Positions 9,088 through 16,691 of a stretch of 42,554 nt of DNA are shown here, piece by piece. The position numbers and the translations under genes were made by a program. Numbering within the stretch: the first letter of the stretch is position 1; every line of letters starts with the position of its first letter. The DNA comes from Robinsoniella sp. (lineage in GTDB: Bacteria > Bacillota > Clostridia > Lachnospirales > Lachnospiraceae), in contig JALEVQ010000115.1 in the NCBI GenBank assembly GCA_022788205.1, positions 1 to 42,554 on the forward strand, read 5' to 3'. The notes below the pieces were generated by a model. It saw only the letters and a list, made by a program, of their open reading frames with translations, was not told the origin of the DNA and did no database searches.

Positions 9088-9885
9088 TTATAAGATGAAC
9101 ATTCTTGTGATTGCCATATCGCGTGCGGTCGCTGCGTGATAGCGCACGGTATATCCATCCTCCAACAGTGTGACACCCGGGAAGAAGGAAGCGCGGCGCG
9201 CTTTATAGTGGTCCTTGAAATTGATCTCGACATCGAATCCGTTTGGCATAGTCAGATGGCAGTCGTCTTTTTTGGCGATTGCTTTTTTTACGCCCTCTTT
9301 GATTAAATCGCAGGCGTAGGCAGGGCTTAAGTTGAGGGTGGCGCTGCCGAATCCCTCTTTTACGGCAACGGTCTCAATGTTTCCATTATATTTCTTGACA
9401 TGTTCACAGAGCATTTTGTCGCCGCTCACAAACAGAGAGGGAACACCGAGTGATTCAGCCAGATAGGAGTGCATCAGAAATTCAGAGGCAAGTTCCCCGT
9501 TGATTTTGACATAATTATTGCCGCGATTCATGGTGTGGCTCAGAGGGCTTCCATTAAAGCCGGCTCCAGAGTGGTATCCGATAAAGAGGATGCCGTCAAA
9601 GGTTCCATCAATTCCGGCAATCATGGATTCCGGGGAATTATCCCAGTCGCGAAGGACTTTTACTTCCTTCGGGAAAGCAGTGATATCCAGGTTGCGCCCG
9701 GAATCGTGTGCATCCTTTACAACAATCTCGTCAGCACCCATCTCGATGGCTGCCTGACATGCGGCGAGCGTCTCTGCTGTCATCTGTTTTGCAGCAGCGG
9801 CATACTCAACATCGCCGAGGTTCGTGGATTCCCAGCAGGTTACTCCTGTGATTCCTTCGATATCTGCACTGATATAAATTTTCAT
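9088..9885 (-). CDS. dppA: D-aminopeptidase DppA-like (M55 zinc peptidase)
   Basis: M55 enzymes remove N-terminal D-residues, for example from D-Ala-D-Ala and D-Ala-Gly-Gly. The 265-residue product has the zinc-site pattern of DppA: ADIEGITG with Asp8 and Glu10, DAHD with His60 and GYHSGAG with His105, then SHTMNRG and NGELASE. The start was set at the ATG at 9883-9885, which gives the family N-terminus MKIYISADIEG behind AAAGGA; an ATG further upstream adds 11 atypical residues. It is probably the last gene of the minus-strand unit after alr and the M20 gene. In B. subtilis dppA heads the dipeptide-transport operon; here the transporter is just across the divergent promoter region. Confidence 0.93.
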   Translation of the reverse strand: MKIYISADIEGITGVTCWESTNLGDVEYAAAAKQMTAETLAACQAAIEMGADEIVVKDAHDSGRNLDITAFPKEVKVLRDWDNSPESMIAGIDGTFDGILFIGYHSGAGFNGSPLSHTMNRGNNYVKINGELASEFLMHSYLAESLGVPSLFVSGDKMLCEHVKKYNGNIETVAVKEGFGSATLNLSPAYACDLIKEGVKKAIAKKDDCHLTMPNGFDVEINFKDHYKARRASFFPGVTLLEDGYTVRYHAATARDMAITRMFIL

Positions 9886-9950
9886 AAATGAATCATTCCT
9901 TTCTTTTCGTGTGATCACGGCAGTATGCAGTGGTCATTTTTTTGGGAAGA

Positions 9951-9973
9951 GTCTATGTAGTCGGGACATAGAC
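9951..9973. other. Stem-loop between the M20 gene and dppA
   Basis: GTCTATGT (9951-9958) and ACATAGAC (9966-9973) form a perfect eight-pair stem just after the stop of the M20 gene. In the direction of transcription (minus) there is no T-run; TTTTTT occurs only on the other side (9981-9986). It may partly terminate or stabilise the upstream message and so reduce dppA expression. Confidence 0.45.
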
Positions 9974-9985
9974 CGTGTGGTTTTT

Positions 9986-11173
9986 TCATGCATTCTCCAG
10001 GAGAGATAAAATATTATGGATCTGGAGTTCTACGCCGATCGGGATACAGCGCTCATCCAGCTCAAATTCCTTGGAGTGGAGTGGAGCAGTCATCCCTTTC
10101 GCAGCATTTCCACAGCCGAGATGGAAAAAGGCTCCGGGAGCTTTATCCAGGAAAAAGGAGAAATCTTCCGCGCCGAGGCTTGGAAATTCCTTTGGATGGA
10201 TATTCTCATGACCGAGCAGTTTTTCTGCATTTTTCACCACCACATCCACGATTTCATCTGTGTTGATCAAGGCGTCGTATCCGCAGTGGAAGACGACATC
10301 TGCCGATCCTCCGAAAGCGCCGCAGATCAGAGCTGCCTGTTTTTCAATGTACTGAAACGCTTCCTCGCGCATCTGAGGATCGGTGGTGCGCAGAGTACCG
10401 TGGAGAAGCACTTGATCGCACACAATATTTGGACCTTCGCCGCCTGAAATCTGACCGAATGACAAGACGGCAGACTGGAGAGGGGAGATCCTGCGGCTGA
10501 CAAGTGTCTGGAGAGCACAGACCAGGTGGGAAGCGATCACAACGGCATCGATTCCCTGCTCCGGATAGGCACCGTGGCATGATTTCCCGTGTACGGTGAT
10601 GGTGACTTCGTCCGATGCCGCATTTAAATTCCCATATCGGTATTCGATGGAGCCAACTTCATGGTTGGGCATGACATGCAGCCCGAGTACATAGTCGACA
10701 TGAGGATGCTCCATATAGCCGGCTTCGACCATCGGCTTGGCACCCCCGACGGTCTCCTCGGCGGGCTGGAAGAAAAATTTGACGTTGCCTTGGAGTGTGT
10801 CCTCCTGATCCTTCAAGATTTTGGCGATGCCTAAAGCGATCGTGGTATGTGCATCGTGACCGCAGGCATGCATGACACCGCGGTTCATGGAACAGCAGTG
10901 GTGTGTGGATGGTTCCTGGATAGGCAGGGCATCAATGTCGGCGCGGATGGCGACTGTCTTTCCATGGGATTTGCCTTTTCCTCTGATCAGGGCAACGACG
11001 CCGTGACCAGCGACGTCTTTTTCATAGGGGATATCCCACTCGTCGAGATAGTGACAAATCTGTTCCGAAGTGCGGACTTCCTGCTCACTCAATTCTGGAT
11101 GAAGATGGAGATCTCTGCGTATTTCCAGAAGCATAGGAGTGACCTCCTCGATTTTTTTATGTAAGTCAGTCAT
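9986..11173 (-). CDS. M20D-family metal amidohydrolase/aminoacylase
   Basis: The 395-residue cytosolic protein belongs to the M20D group (hippurate hydrolase, N-acyl-amino-acid hydrolase, N-acetyl-diaminopimelate deacetylase). Metal-ligand motifs are visible: MHACGHDAHT (Cys104, His106), QPAEE (Glu139, Glu140), GLHVMP (His166) and a C-terminal His in AFFHLGCG. RRDLHLHPELSEQE near the N-terminus is typical. The group releases amino acids from acyl or peptidyl derivatives. AAAGGA lies before the ATG at 11173. It sits 15 bases after alr and upstream of dppA, so a peptide or acyl-amino-acid substrate linked to wall metabolism is likely but unproven. Confidence 0.88.
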   Translation of the reverse strand: MTDLHKKIEEVTPMLLEIRRDLHLHPELSEQEVRTSEQICHYLDEWDIPYEKDVAGHGVVALIRGKGKSHGKTVAIRADIDALPIQEPSTHHCCSMNRGVMHACGHDAHTTIALGIAKILKDQEDTLQGNVKFFFQPAEETVGGAKPMVEAGYMEHPHVDYVLGLHVMPNHEVGSIEYRYGNLNAASDEVTITVHGKSCHGAYPEQGIDAVVIASHLVCALQTLVSRRISPLQSAVLSFGQISGGEGPNIVCDQVLLHGTLRTTDPQMREEAFQYIEKQAALICGAFGGSADVVFHCGYDALINTDEIVDVVVKNAEKLLGHENIHPKEFPSLGAEDFSFFLDKAPGAFFHLGCGNAAKGMTAPLHSKEFELDERCIPIGVELQIHNILSLLENA

Positions 11174-11188
11174 AATGATTCGTCCTTT

Positions 11189-12349
11189 CTAAAAATGTTC
11201 TCCCAAAACGACTTTGGTAATCGCTCCATCTTTTTTGTAGACACGCGGCGGGCGGGCTGTCAAGCGTGAGACGATCTCATTTTTGTTTGTGCCTGCGAGT
11301 TTGGCAGCACTGTCTATATCGAGTGTGCCATGTTCGCCATTTCCGTAAATGATCGCTTCGTCACCCAAGTGTACGTCCGCGATGTCGGTCAGATCGACCA
11401 TACACTGATCCATACACAGAACACCAATCAGCGGAGCCTTCTGACCGTGGATGGAGACAAACCCTTTGTCTCTCATATTGCGCGGATATCCATCTGCATA
11501 GCCGAAAGGAAGTGTTCCGATGATGGAATCGCGTTCGGCTCTCCAGAGATAGTCATATCCTACGCCTTCTCCCTTTTTGATATGGGAAATATGGGAGATT
11601 TTTGTCTTAAAAGAGAGTGCCTGTTTCAGGTCGAGATGACCGATGTGAAAACCCTTCAGTCCATACAGGATGGCGCCGGGACGTATCATGTTCAGCTGAT
11701 ATTCCGGATAGTCCACAAACGAGATACTGTCTGCGATATGGTGATAAGGGCAGCGGCATCCGGCAGCCTCAAGCGCAGAGATCACATCGAGAAAACGCTG
11801 AAACTGGCGCTCATTTTCTTCCTCACTGGTCAGAGCGAGATGTGAGAAGATTCCTTGCACCGTCAGATTTGGCAGCGCAAAGATTTCTTTCATCTCTTCC
11901 AGGGCTTGTGGCGTGTCTGGAAAACCGATTCGGTGGAAACCGGTGTCAACTTTGATGTGGACGAGGGCGGTTGTTCCATATTCGAACGCCAGCTGGCTTA
12001 GGCGTCTCGCCTGAGAAAGACGGTCGATGGTCTGGATGATTTGGTTTTTCACAACGTACGGGAGATAATCATCCGGGGTGAGCCCCATCAGAAGGATCGG
12101 ATAACTCGGGTAATGCTGTCTCAGCTCCAGAGCTTCCCCAAGAGTGGCGACAGCGAGCATGTCTGCGCCGTTTTCCATCAAAACAGGGGCAATCTCCAGT
12201 GCCCCGTGACCATATCCGTTTGCTTTGATGACAGCAGCGATGCAGACACCTGGATTTGCGGCAGCGCGAATTTGTCTGATGTTAAAGGCAATGCAATCCA
12301 GATCTATTTCTAAAAAAGTATCGCGAAAAAGTGGTTGCTTCATTGACAT
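11189..12349 (-). CDS. alr: Alanine racemase
   Basis: This PLP enzyme interconverts L- and D-alanine for peptidoglycan synthesis or D-alanine use. The 386-residue product has the PLP lysine Lys42 in AAVIKANGYGHGA and the catalytic tyrosine Tyr265 in KGEGVGYDYLW. The barrel motif HIKVDTGFHRIGF, the MIRPGAILYG segment and a normal C-terminal beta domain (VCMDQCMVDLTD-like, PRVYKK) are also present. AAGGAGG precedes the ATG at 12349, and a sigma-A promoter lies at 12376-12404. It heads a minus-strand unit with the M20 hydrolase and dppA. This context suggests a catabolic or recycling role, with D-Ala released by DppA being racemised to L-Ala, although it could be the only Alr of the cell. Confidence 0.95.
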   Translation of the reverse strand: MSMKQPLFRDTFLEIDLDCIAFNIRQIRAAANPGVCIAAVIKANGYGHGALEIAPVLMENGADMLAVATLGEALELRQHYPSYPILLMGLTPDDYLPYVVKNQIIQTIDRLSQARRLSQLAFEYGTTALVHIKVDTGFHRIGFPDTPQALEEMKEIFALPNLTVQGIFSHLALTSEEENERQFQRFLDVISALEAAGCRCPYHHIADSISFVDYPEYQLNMIRPGAILYGLKGFHIGHLDLKQALSFKTKISHISHIKKGEGVGYDYLWRAERDSIIGTLPFGYADGYPRNMRDKGFVSIHGQKAPLIGVLCMDQCMVDLTDIADVHLGDEAIIYGNGEHGTLDIDSAAKLAGTNKNEIVSRLTARPPRVYKKDGAITKVVLGEHF

Positions 12350-12375
12350 AATGTATTCCTCCTTGTGTCAAGGGT

Positions 12376-12404
12376 ATTATAGTCAAGATAAAAGAAAAAT
12401 GCAA
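12376..12404 (-). promoter_or_regulatory. Sigma-A promoter of the alr-M20-dppA unit
   Basis: On the minus strand TTGCAT (12399-12404) and a perfect TATAAT (12376-12381) are 17 bases apart. Initiation near 12369 leaves a leader of only about 20 bases, which is mostly the ribosome site. Confidence 0.7.
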
Positions 12405-12461
12405 CAGAAGGGAACAGAAAAAAATTACAATTCAAATCGCCAGATGTCAAAGAAAAATAGC

Positions 12462-12478
12462 AATATGCACTAGAAAAA
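12462..12478. repeat. Motif AATATGCACTAgAAAA, copy 1
   Basis: AATATGCACTA followed by an A-rich run lies immediately upstream of the -35 of the oligopeptide-transport promoter. An almost identical 16-base sequence is at 21089-21104. Both copies are in divergent control regions whose minus-strand gene is cell-wall related. It may be a regulator binding site. Confidence 0.4.
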
Positions 12479-12479
12479 C

Positions 12480-12508
12480 TTGACTTTTTATCAAAAGTTG
12501 ATTACAAT
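12480..12508 (+). promoter_or_regulatory. Sigma-A promoter of the oligopeptide transport operon
   Basis: TTGACT (12480-12485), 17 bases, TACAAT (12503-12508): a near-consensus promoter. Transcription should start near 12514. The gap 12350-12681 contains this promoter, the opposing alr promoter, the shared motif and a terminator; no further gene was seen in it. Confidence 0.75.
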
Positions 12509-12527
12509 AAAAAAAGGTTACGAGGAC

Positions 12528-12559
12528 GGTGATGTCTAGATATGGGCATCACCTTTTTT
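12528..12559 (+). terminator. Intrinsic terminator in the oligopeptide transport leader (attenuator candidate)
   Basis: GGTGATG (12528-12534), a 12-base loop, CATCACC (12547-12553) and six T (12554-12559) make a clean rho-independent terminator reading plus. No plus-strand gene ends upstream: the nearest ends at 8960. It therefore lies inside the 5' leader of the transport operon, beginning about 14 bases after the predicted start. Unless bypassed, only a 45-base RNA would be made. Confidence 0.75.
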
Positions 12560-12681
12560 CATATGCAGAGCACTTTATTTGGGTAAATCATGTAAGCGTC
12601 TTTCGGGGGGACGGAAAGGCATAGTGTTTTGCAAAGAAATCGTCAAAGACTAATCAAAAATAAAGTAAGGTGGTGGGAGAG

Positions 12682-13608
12682 ATGCTTAAATATATATTTA
12701 AGCGAATTATTGCGGGTGTGTTGTCACTGTTCGTGCTGATTACGATCACATTCTTCTTGATGCATGCCATACCGGGCGGACCATTCAGTCCAGCAGAGCA
12801 GAGAAATGTTCCAGCTAAGGTTCTAGATCAGATCAATGAAAAATATGGCTTGAATGATCCGCTGATCGTACAGTACAAGACATATCTGACCAATCTTCTT
12901 CATGGAGATCTTGGCATTTCCTTCAAGAAACAGGATACATCCGTAAATGAGTTGATTGCCAACGGTTTTCCAGTTTCGGCAAAGGTAGGAGTACTTGCAA
13001 TTATATTGGCACTTTCGATTGGAATTCCACTTGGAATTTTGGCAGCCGTGAAACGTGGGACAGGGATTGACGGTTTCGCCATGGTGTTGGCCACGATTGG
13101 AATTTCTGTGCCCAGTTTTGTAATCTGTGTGCTCTTGATGTATCTATTCTGTGAAAAGTGGAAGATCCTTCCTTCCTACGGATTAAATTCCTGGAAGAGT
13201 TATCTCCTTCCGGTATTCTGCATGGCATTCTCTCCGATCGCATATATCACGCGTCTGATGCGCTCAAGTATGCTGGAAGTGATGGGGCAGGATTATATCC
13301 GCACGGAGCGTTCCAAAGGAGTTCCGGAATTTACCGTCATCGGAAAATATGCGCTGAAGAATTCAATCCTTCCTGTTGTCACATACGTAGGACCGTTGGT
13401 GGCTTCGCTGATAACCGGTACCTTTATCATTGAAAAATTATTCAGTATTCCGGGTTTAGGGCGTTATTTCGTATCGGCAATCGCGGACCGCGATTATTCG
13501 GTGACCCTTGGTCTGACGGTGTTTTTGGGAGTGGTGATTATTATCTGTAACCTTGTGGTTGATATCATGTATGTGGTCATTGACCCGAGAGTAAAAATTG
13601 ATGAATAA
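12682..13608 (+). CDS. oppB: Oligopeptide/dipeptide ABC transporter permease (OppB/DppB type)
   Basis: The 308-residue integral membrane protein begins MLKYIFKRIIAGVLSLFVLITITFF-like, the usual first helix of OppB/DppB. It shows six hydrophobic segments and the cytoplasmic EAA loop (YIRTERSKGVPEFTVIGKYA) that contacts the ATPase. The GIPLGILAAVKRG segment is also typical. The start was set at the ATG at 12682 with AAGGTGG (12667-12673) eight bases upstream; in-frame GTGs at 12670 and 12673 overlap that site. It is the first gene of the transport operon, behind the promoter and attenuator at 12480-12559. Whether the substrate is a di-, tri- or longer peptide cannot be told from the permease. 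Confidence 0.92.
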   Translation: MLKYIFKRIIAGVLSLFVLITITFFLMHAIPGGPFSPAEQRNVPAKVLDQINEKYGLNDPLIVQYKTYLTNLLHGDLGISFKKQDTSVNELIANGFPVSAKVGVLAIILALSIGIPLGILAAVKRGTGIDGFAMVLATIGISVPSFVICVLLMYLFCEKWKILPSYGLNSWKSYLLPVFCMAFSPIAYITRLMRSSMLEVMGQDYIRTERSKGVPEFTVIGKYALKNSILPVVTYVGPLVASLITGTFIIEKLFSIPGLGRYFVSAIADRDYSVTLGLTVFLGVVIIICNLVVDIMYVVIDPRVKIDE

Positions 13609-13617
13609 GGTGAATGT

Positions 13618-14559
13618 ATGGTAGATGCGAAAGAATTGAATTTGACAGACCTCTCTGATGAGCTTCTCCAGCCGTTGTCAGATGAGGAGAGAAATACAGA
13701 GGAGATTTCCAGAGAGAGCGTCTCTTACTGGAAAAATTGCTGGAGACGTTTCAAAAAAGATAAACTGGCGATGTTGGGACTCGTGGTATTGATTGTGATG
13801 ACACTGTTTGCTATCTTTGCCCCTATGCTTTCACCGTATACTTACGATCAGACTGATTTCACGGCGCTGCTCCAGTGGCCGAGCGCCACGCACTGGTTTG
13901 GAACTGACAAGATGGGGCGTGACATTTTTGTGCGGACGATGTACGGGGCAAGAATCAGTCTGAGTATCGGCTTTGCAGCAGCAGCGATCAACATGGTGAT
14001 CGGTGTCTTGTATGGCGGGATCGCCGGATATCTGGGCGGAAGAGCGGATATGATTATGATGCGTATCGTCGATATTCTGACCGGTGTGCCGAGTTTGCTG
14101 TATATCATCTTAATCATGATGTTCCTGGGAAGCAATGTACAGAGTATTTTGATCGCCATGTGTATGACATACTGGATCACAACGGCGCGTATGGTGCGCT
14201 CTCAAATCTTTACTCTGAGAAATCAGGATTTTGCACTTGCAGCAAAAGTAATCGGAGAGACGAAATGGCAAATTTTGATGCGCCATCTGATTCCGAACAG
14301 TATGGGATCGATCATCGTGACCGTCACATTCTTAATTCCTTCTGCGATTTTCCAGGAGGCATTCTTAAGCTTCCTCGGAATTGGAATCCAGGTGCCGATG
14401 GCAAGCTGGGGTACTCTGGCGAATGATGCGATTGAATATCTATTCACGTATCCTTATCAGATGCTTTTCCCGGCAGCGGCAATCAGTATCACCATCTTCG
14501 CTTTGAACTTCATCGGTGACGGACTGCGCGATGCCTTAGATCCAAGACTGAAAAAGTAG
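13618..14559 (+). CDS. oppC: Oligopeptide/dipeptide ABC transporter permease (OppC/DppC type)
   Basis: The 313-residue second permease has the long cytoplasmic N-terminal tail of OppC/DppC (about 55 residues, ending SYWKNCWRRFKKDKLAMLGL). Six membrane segments follow, with the motif HWFGTDKMGRDIFVR after the first helix and the EAA loop FALAAKVIGETKWQILMRHL. AAGGTG precedes the ATG, nine bases after the oppB stop. It forms the membrane channel with OppB. Confidence 0.93.
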   Translation: MVDAKELNLTDLSDELLQPLSDEERNTEEISRESVSYWKNCWRRFKKDKLAMLGLVVLIVMTLFAIFAPMLSPYTYDQTDFTALLQWPSATHWFGTDKMGRDIFVRTMYGARISLSIGFAAAAINMVIGVLYGGIAGYLGGRADMIMMRIVDILTGVPSLLYIILIMMFLGSNVQSILIAMCMTYWITTARMVRSQIFTLRNQDFALAAKVIGETKWQILMRHLIPNSMGSIIVTVTFLIPSAIFQEAFLSFLGIGIQVPMASWGTLANDAIEYLFTYPYQMLFPAAAISITIFALNFIGDGLRDALDPRLKK

Positions 14560-14573
14560 AAAGGAATAAGCCA

Positions 14574-15584
14574 ATGAGCAACGAAAAGAATACTTTACTG
14601 GAAGTAAATAATTTACACACCAGTTTTCATACGAGCGAGGGAGTTGTCCAGTCTGTGCGCGGCATCACATTTCATGTTGACCGCGGGGAGAGTCTAGGAA
14701 TTGTAGGAGAGTCTGGCTGCGGAAAAAGTGTCACCATGCTGTCGATTATGCGGCTGTTGGATGACAATGCCAAGCTGGAGGCGGATTCCATTTTGTTTGA
14801 CGGCGAGGATCTCTCAAAAAAGACGAAAAAAGAGATGCGCCCGATTCAGGGAAACCGAATCGGCATGATTTTTCAGGATCCGATGACAAGCTTAAACCCT
14901 CTGTTCACAGTGGGAGAGCAGATCAAAAATCCGCTGAAGCGCCATCAGAATCTTTCAGGAAAAAAGGCTGAGGAGAAAGCCATACAGATGCTTGAGAGAG
15001 TTGGCATCCCAGACCCTGCAAAGAGAATTCATCAGTATCCGCATGAACTCTCCGGCGGTATGCGTCAGCGTGTGATGATTGCTATCGCGATGTGCTGTGA
15101 GCCGGAATTGCTGATCGCAGACGAACCGACGACGGCTCTGGATGTGACGATCCAGGCGCAGATCCTCGATCTTATGAAAAATTTAAAGGAAGAATACCAC
15201 TCTTCCATCATTCTGATCACGCATGACTTAGGTGTGATTGCAGGGGTATGTTCTAGAATCGTCGTGATGTACGGCGGTCTGATCATGGAAGAAGGGACAA
15301 CGGAGGATATCTTCTACCGCACGGCACATCCTTACACAGCGGGATTGCTTTCCTCCATTCCGAAAGAGGAGACAAAACAGAAACTGATTCCGATTCCGGG
15401 AACACCGCCTGATCTTTTGAATCCTCCGAAGGGATGTCCGTTTGCAGCGCGGTGTAAACATGCCAGAAAGCTGTGTAAAGAGCAGGCACCGGGATTTATT
15501 CAGCTGTCCGAAGAACATAGAGCAGCGTGCTGGCTGTTACATCCAGCAGTAAAACAGAAGTTAGGCGAGGTGAAGATACGATGA
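14574..15584 (+). CDS. oppD: Oligopeptide ABC transporter ATPase (OppD/DppD type)
   Basis: The 336-residue ABC ATPase powers peptide import. Motifs: Walker A GESGCGKS (45-52), Q-loop MIFQDPMTSLNP, signature LSGGMRQRV, Walker B LLIADEPTTALD and switch ITHDLGV. The C-terminal oligopeptide-transporter extension is present (PGTPPDLLNPPKGCPFAARC with further cysteines), a region that binds an Fe-S cluster in some family members. The start follows oppC after 14 bases. The end overlaps the start of oppF by four bases (ATGA), which couples translation of the two ATPases. Confidence 0.95.
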   Translation: MSNEKNTLLEVNNLHTSFHTSEGVVQSVRGITFHVDRGESLGIVGESGCGKSVTMLSIMRLLDDNAKLEADSILFDGEDLSKKTKKEMRPIQGNRIGMIFQDPMTSLNPLFTVGEQIKNPLKRHQNLSGKKAEEKAIQMLERVGIPDPAKRIHQYPHELSGGMRQRVMIAIAMCCEPELLIADEPTTALDVTIQAQILDLMKNLKEEYHSSIILITHDLGVIAGVCSRIVVMYGGLIMEEGTTEDIFYRTAHPYTAGLLSSIPKEETKQKLIPIPGTPPDLLNPPKGCPFAARCKHARKLCKEQAPGFIQLSEEHRAACWLLHPAVKQKLGEVKIR

Positions 15585-16558
15585 TAGAAAAACCGAATCC
15601 GCTTCTTCAAGTTGAAGATTTGAAAATGTATTTCCCGATAAAAAGTGGTTTCTTTTCGAAACCGAAAGTTTTGAAGGCAGTTGACAATGTAAACTTTTCC
15701 ATCCAAAAAGGAGAGACCATGGGTCTGGTGGGAGAGTCAGGATGCGGCAAGACGACGGTCGGCAGAACGATCTTGAGATTGTATAACCCGACAGGCGGAA
15801 AGATTGTGTACGGAGGAGAGGACCTCACGCATCTTTCTGACAAGGAAATGTTTCCTTACCGGAAGAAAATGCAGATGATTTTTCAGGATCCCTATACTTC
15901 CCTGGACCCGAGAATGACGGTCGGAAGTATCATTGAGGCGCCTTTGAAGGTTCACAATCTGTATCAGGGAAAGGACAGAGAAGACCGTGTGCGTGAGCTG
16001 ATCCAGATGGTTGGATTAAAACCGGACCATATCAACCGTTATCCGCATGAGTTTTCAGGCGGACAGCGCCAGAGAATCGGAATAGCCAGAGCGCTCGCTG
16101 TCGAGCCGGAATTTATCGTCTGCGATGAGCCGATCTCGGCACTCGATGTCTCGATTCAGGCGCAGGTAATCAATATTCTGGAAGAATTTCAGGAAAAATT
16201 TCATTTTTCGTATCTGTTTATCTCGCACGACTTATCGATGGTGCGCCATATTTCAAATAAAGTGGGCGTGATGTATCTGGGACATCTGATCGAGTATGCT
16301 TCGGTGGAAGAGATGTATCAGAACATGCAGCACCCATACACGAAATCTTTGCTGTCTGCCGTCCCGATCGCTGATCCGAAAAAAGCAGCAGAGAGTCAGC
16401 GCGTGGTGCTTCAGGGAGATGTCCCTTCACCGATCAATCCGCCGAGTGGATGTCCATTCCGCACACGCTGTCCGTATGCGAAAAAAGTATGCGAAGAACA
16501 GGTCCCGCAGCTGAAAAAGCTGAATGAAGATCATATGGTGGCATGTCACCTCGTATAG
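15581..16558 (+). CDS. oppF: Oligopeptide ABC transporter ATPase (OppF/DppF type)
   Basis: The 325-residue second ATPase has Walker A GESGCGKT (51-58), Q-loop [14 protein letters not shown], signature FSGGQRQRI, Walker [13 protein letters not shown] and HDLSMV, plus the cysteine-rich C-terminal extension ([17 protein letters not shown]). KSGFFSKPK near residue 21 is typical of OppF. The start was set at the ATG at 15581, which overlaps the oppD TGA, with GAGGTGA (15567-15573) upstream; a longer reading from 15527 runs inside oppD and has no ribosome site. It pairs with OppD as a heterodimeric motor. Confidence 0.95.
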   Translation: MIEKPNPLLQVEDLKMYFPIKSGFFSKPKVLKAVDNVNFSIQKGETMGLVGESGCGKTTVGRTILRLYNPTGGKIVYGGEDLTHLSDKEMFPYRKKMQMIFQDPYTSLDPRMTVGSIIEAPLKVHNLYQGKDREDRVRELIQMVGLKPDHINRYPHEFSGGQRQRIGIARALAVEPEFIVCDEPISALDVSIQAQVINILEEFQEKFHFSYLFISHDLSMVRHISNKVGVMYLGHLIEYASVEEMYQNMQHPYTKSLLSAVPIADPKKAAESQRVVLQGDVPSPINPPSGCPFRTRCPYAKKVCEEQVPQLKKLNEDHMVACHLV

Positions 16559-16596
16559 ATATTATGAGAAAGTGACGGCAATGACTGATGCTTGTA

Positions 16597-16651
16597 AGGT
16601 ATCACAACACAGAGCTGAGAGTTAACGTGACATAGAAGAGCTGGGATACCT
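16597..16651 (+). other. Inverted repeat between oppF and the binding-protein gene
   Basis: AGGTATC (16597-16603) pairs with GATACCT (16645-16651) across 41 bases that contain two AGAGCT copies. It sits in the 133-base gap before oppA. Structures here often stabilise the upstream end of a binding-protein message so that it is made in excess. No T-run follows. Confidence 0.4.
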
Positions 16652-16691
16652 GATAAGATACAAATTTATCATTTTATTAAGGAGGATATTT

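Noticed and set aside
9951-9986. Plus-strand intrinsic terminator (hairpin plus TTTTTT at 9981-9986)
   Set aside because: No plus-strand gene is being transcribed there, and the T-run is seven bases from the stem; kept only as a stem-loop within the minus-strand unit.
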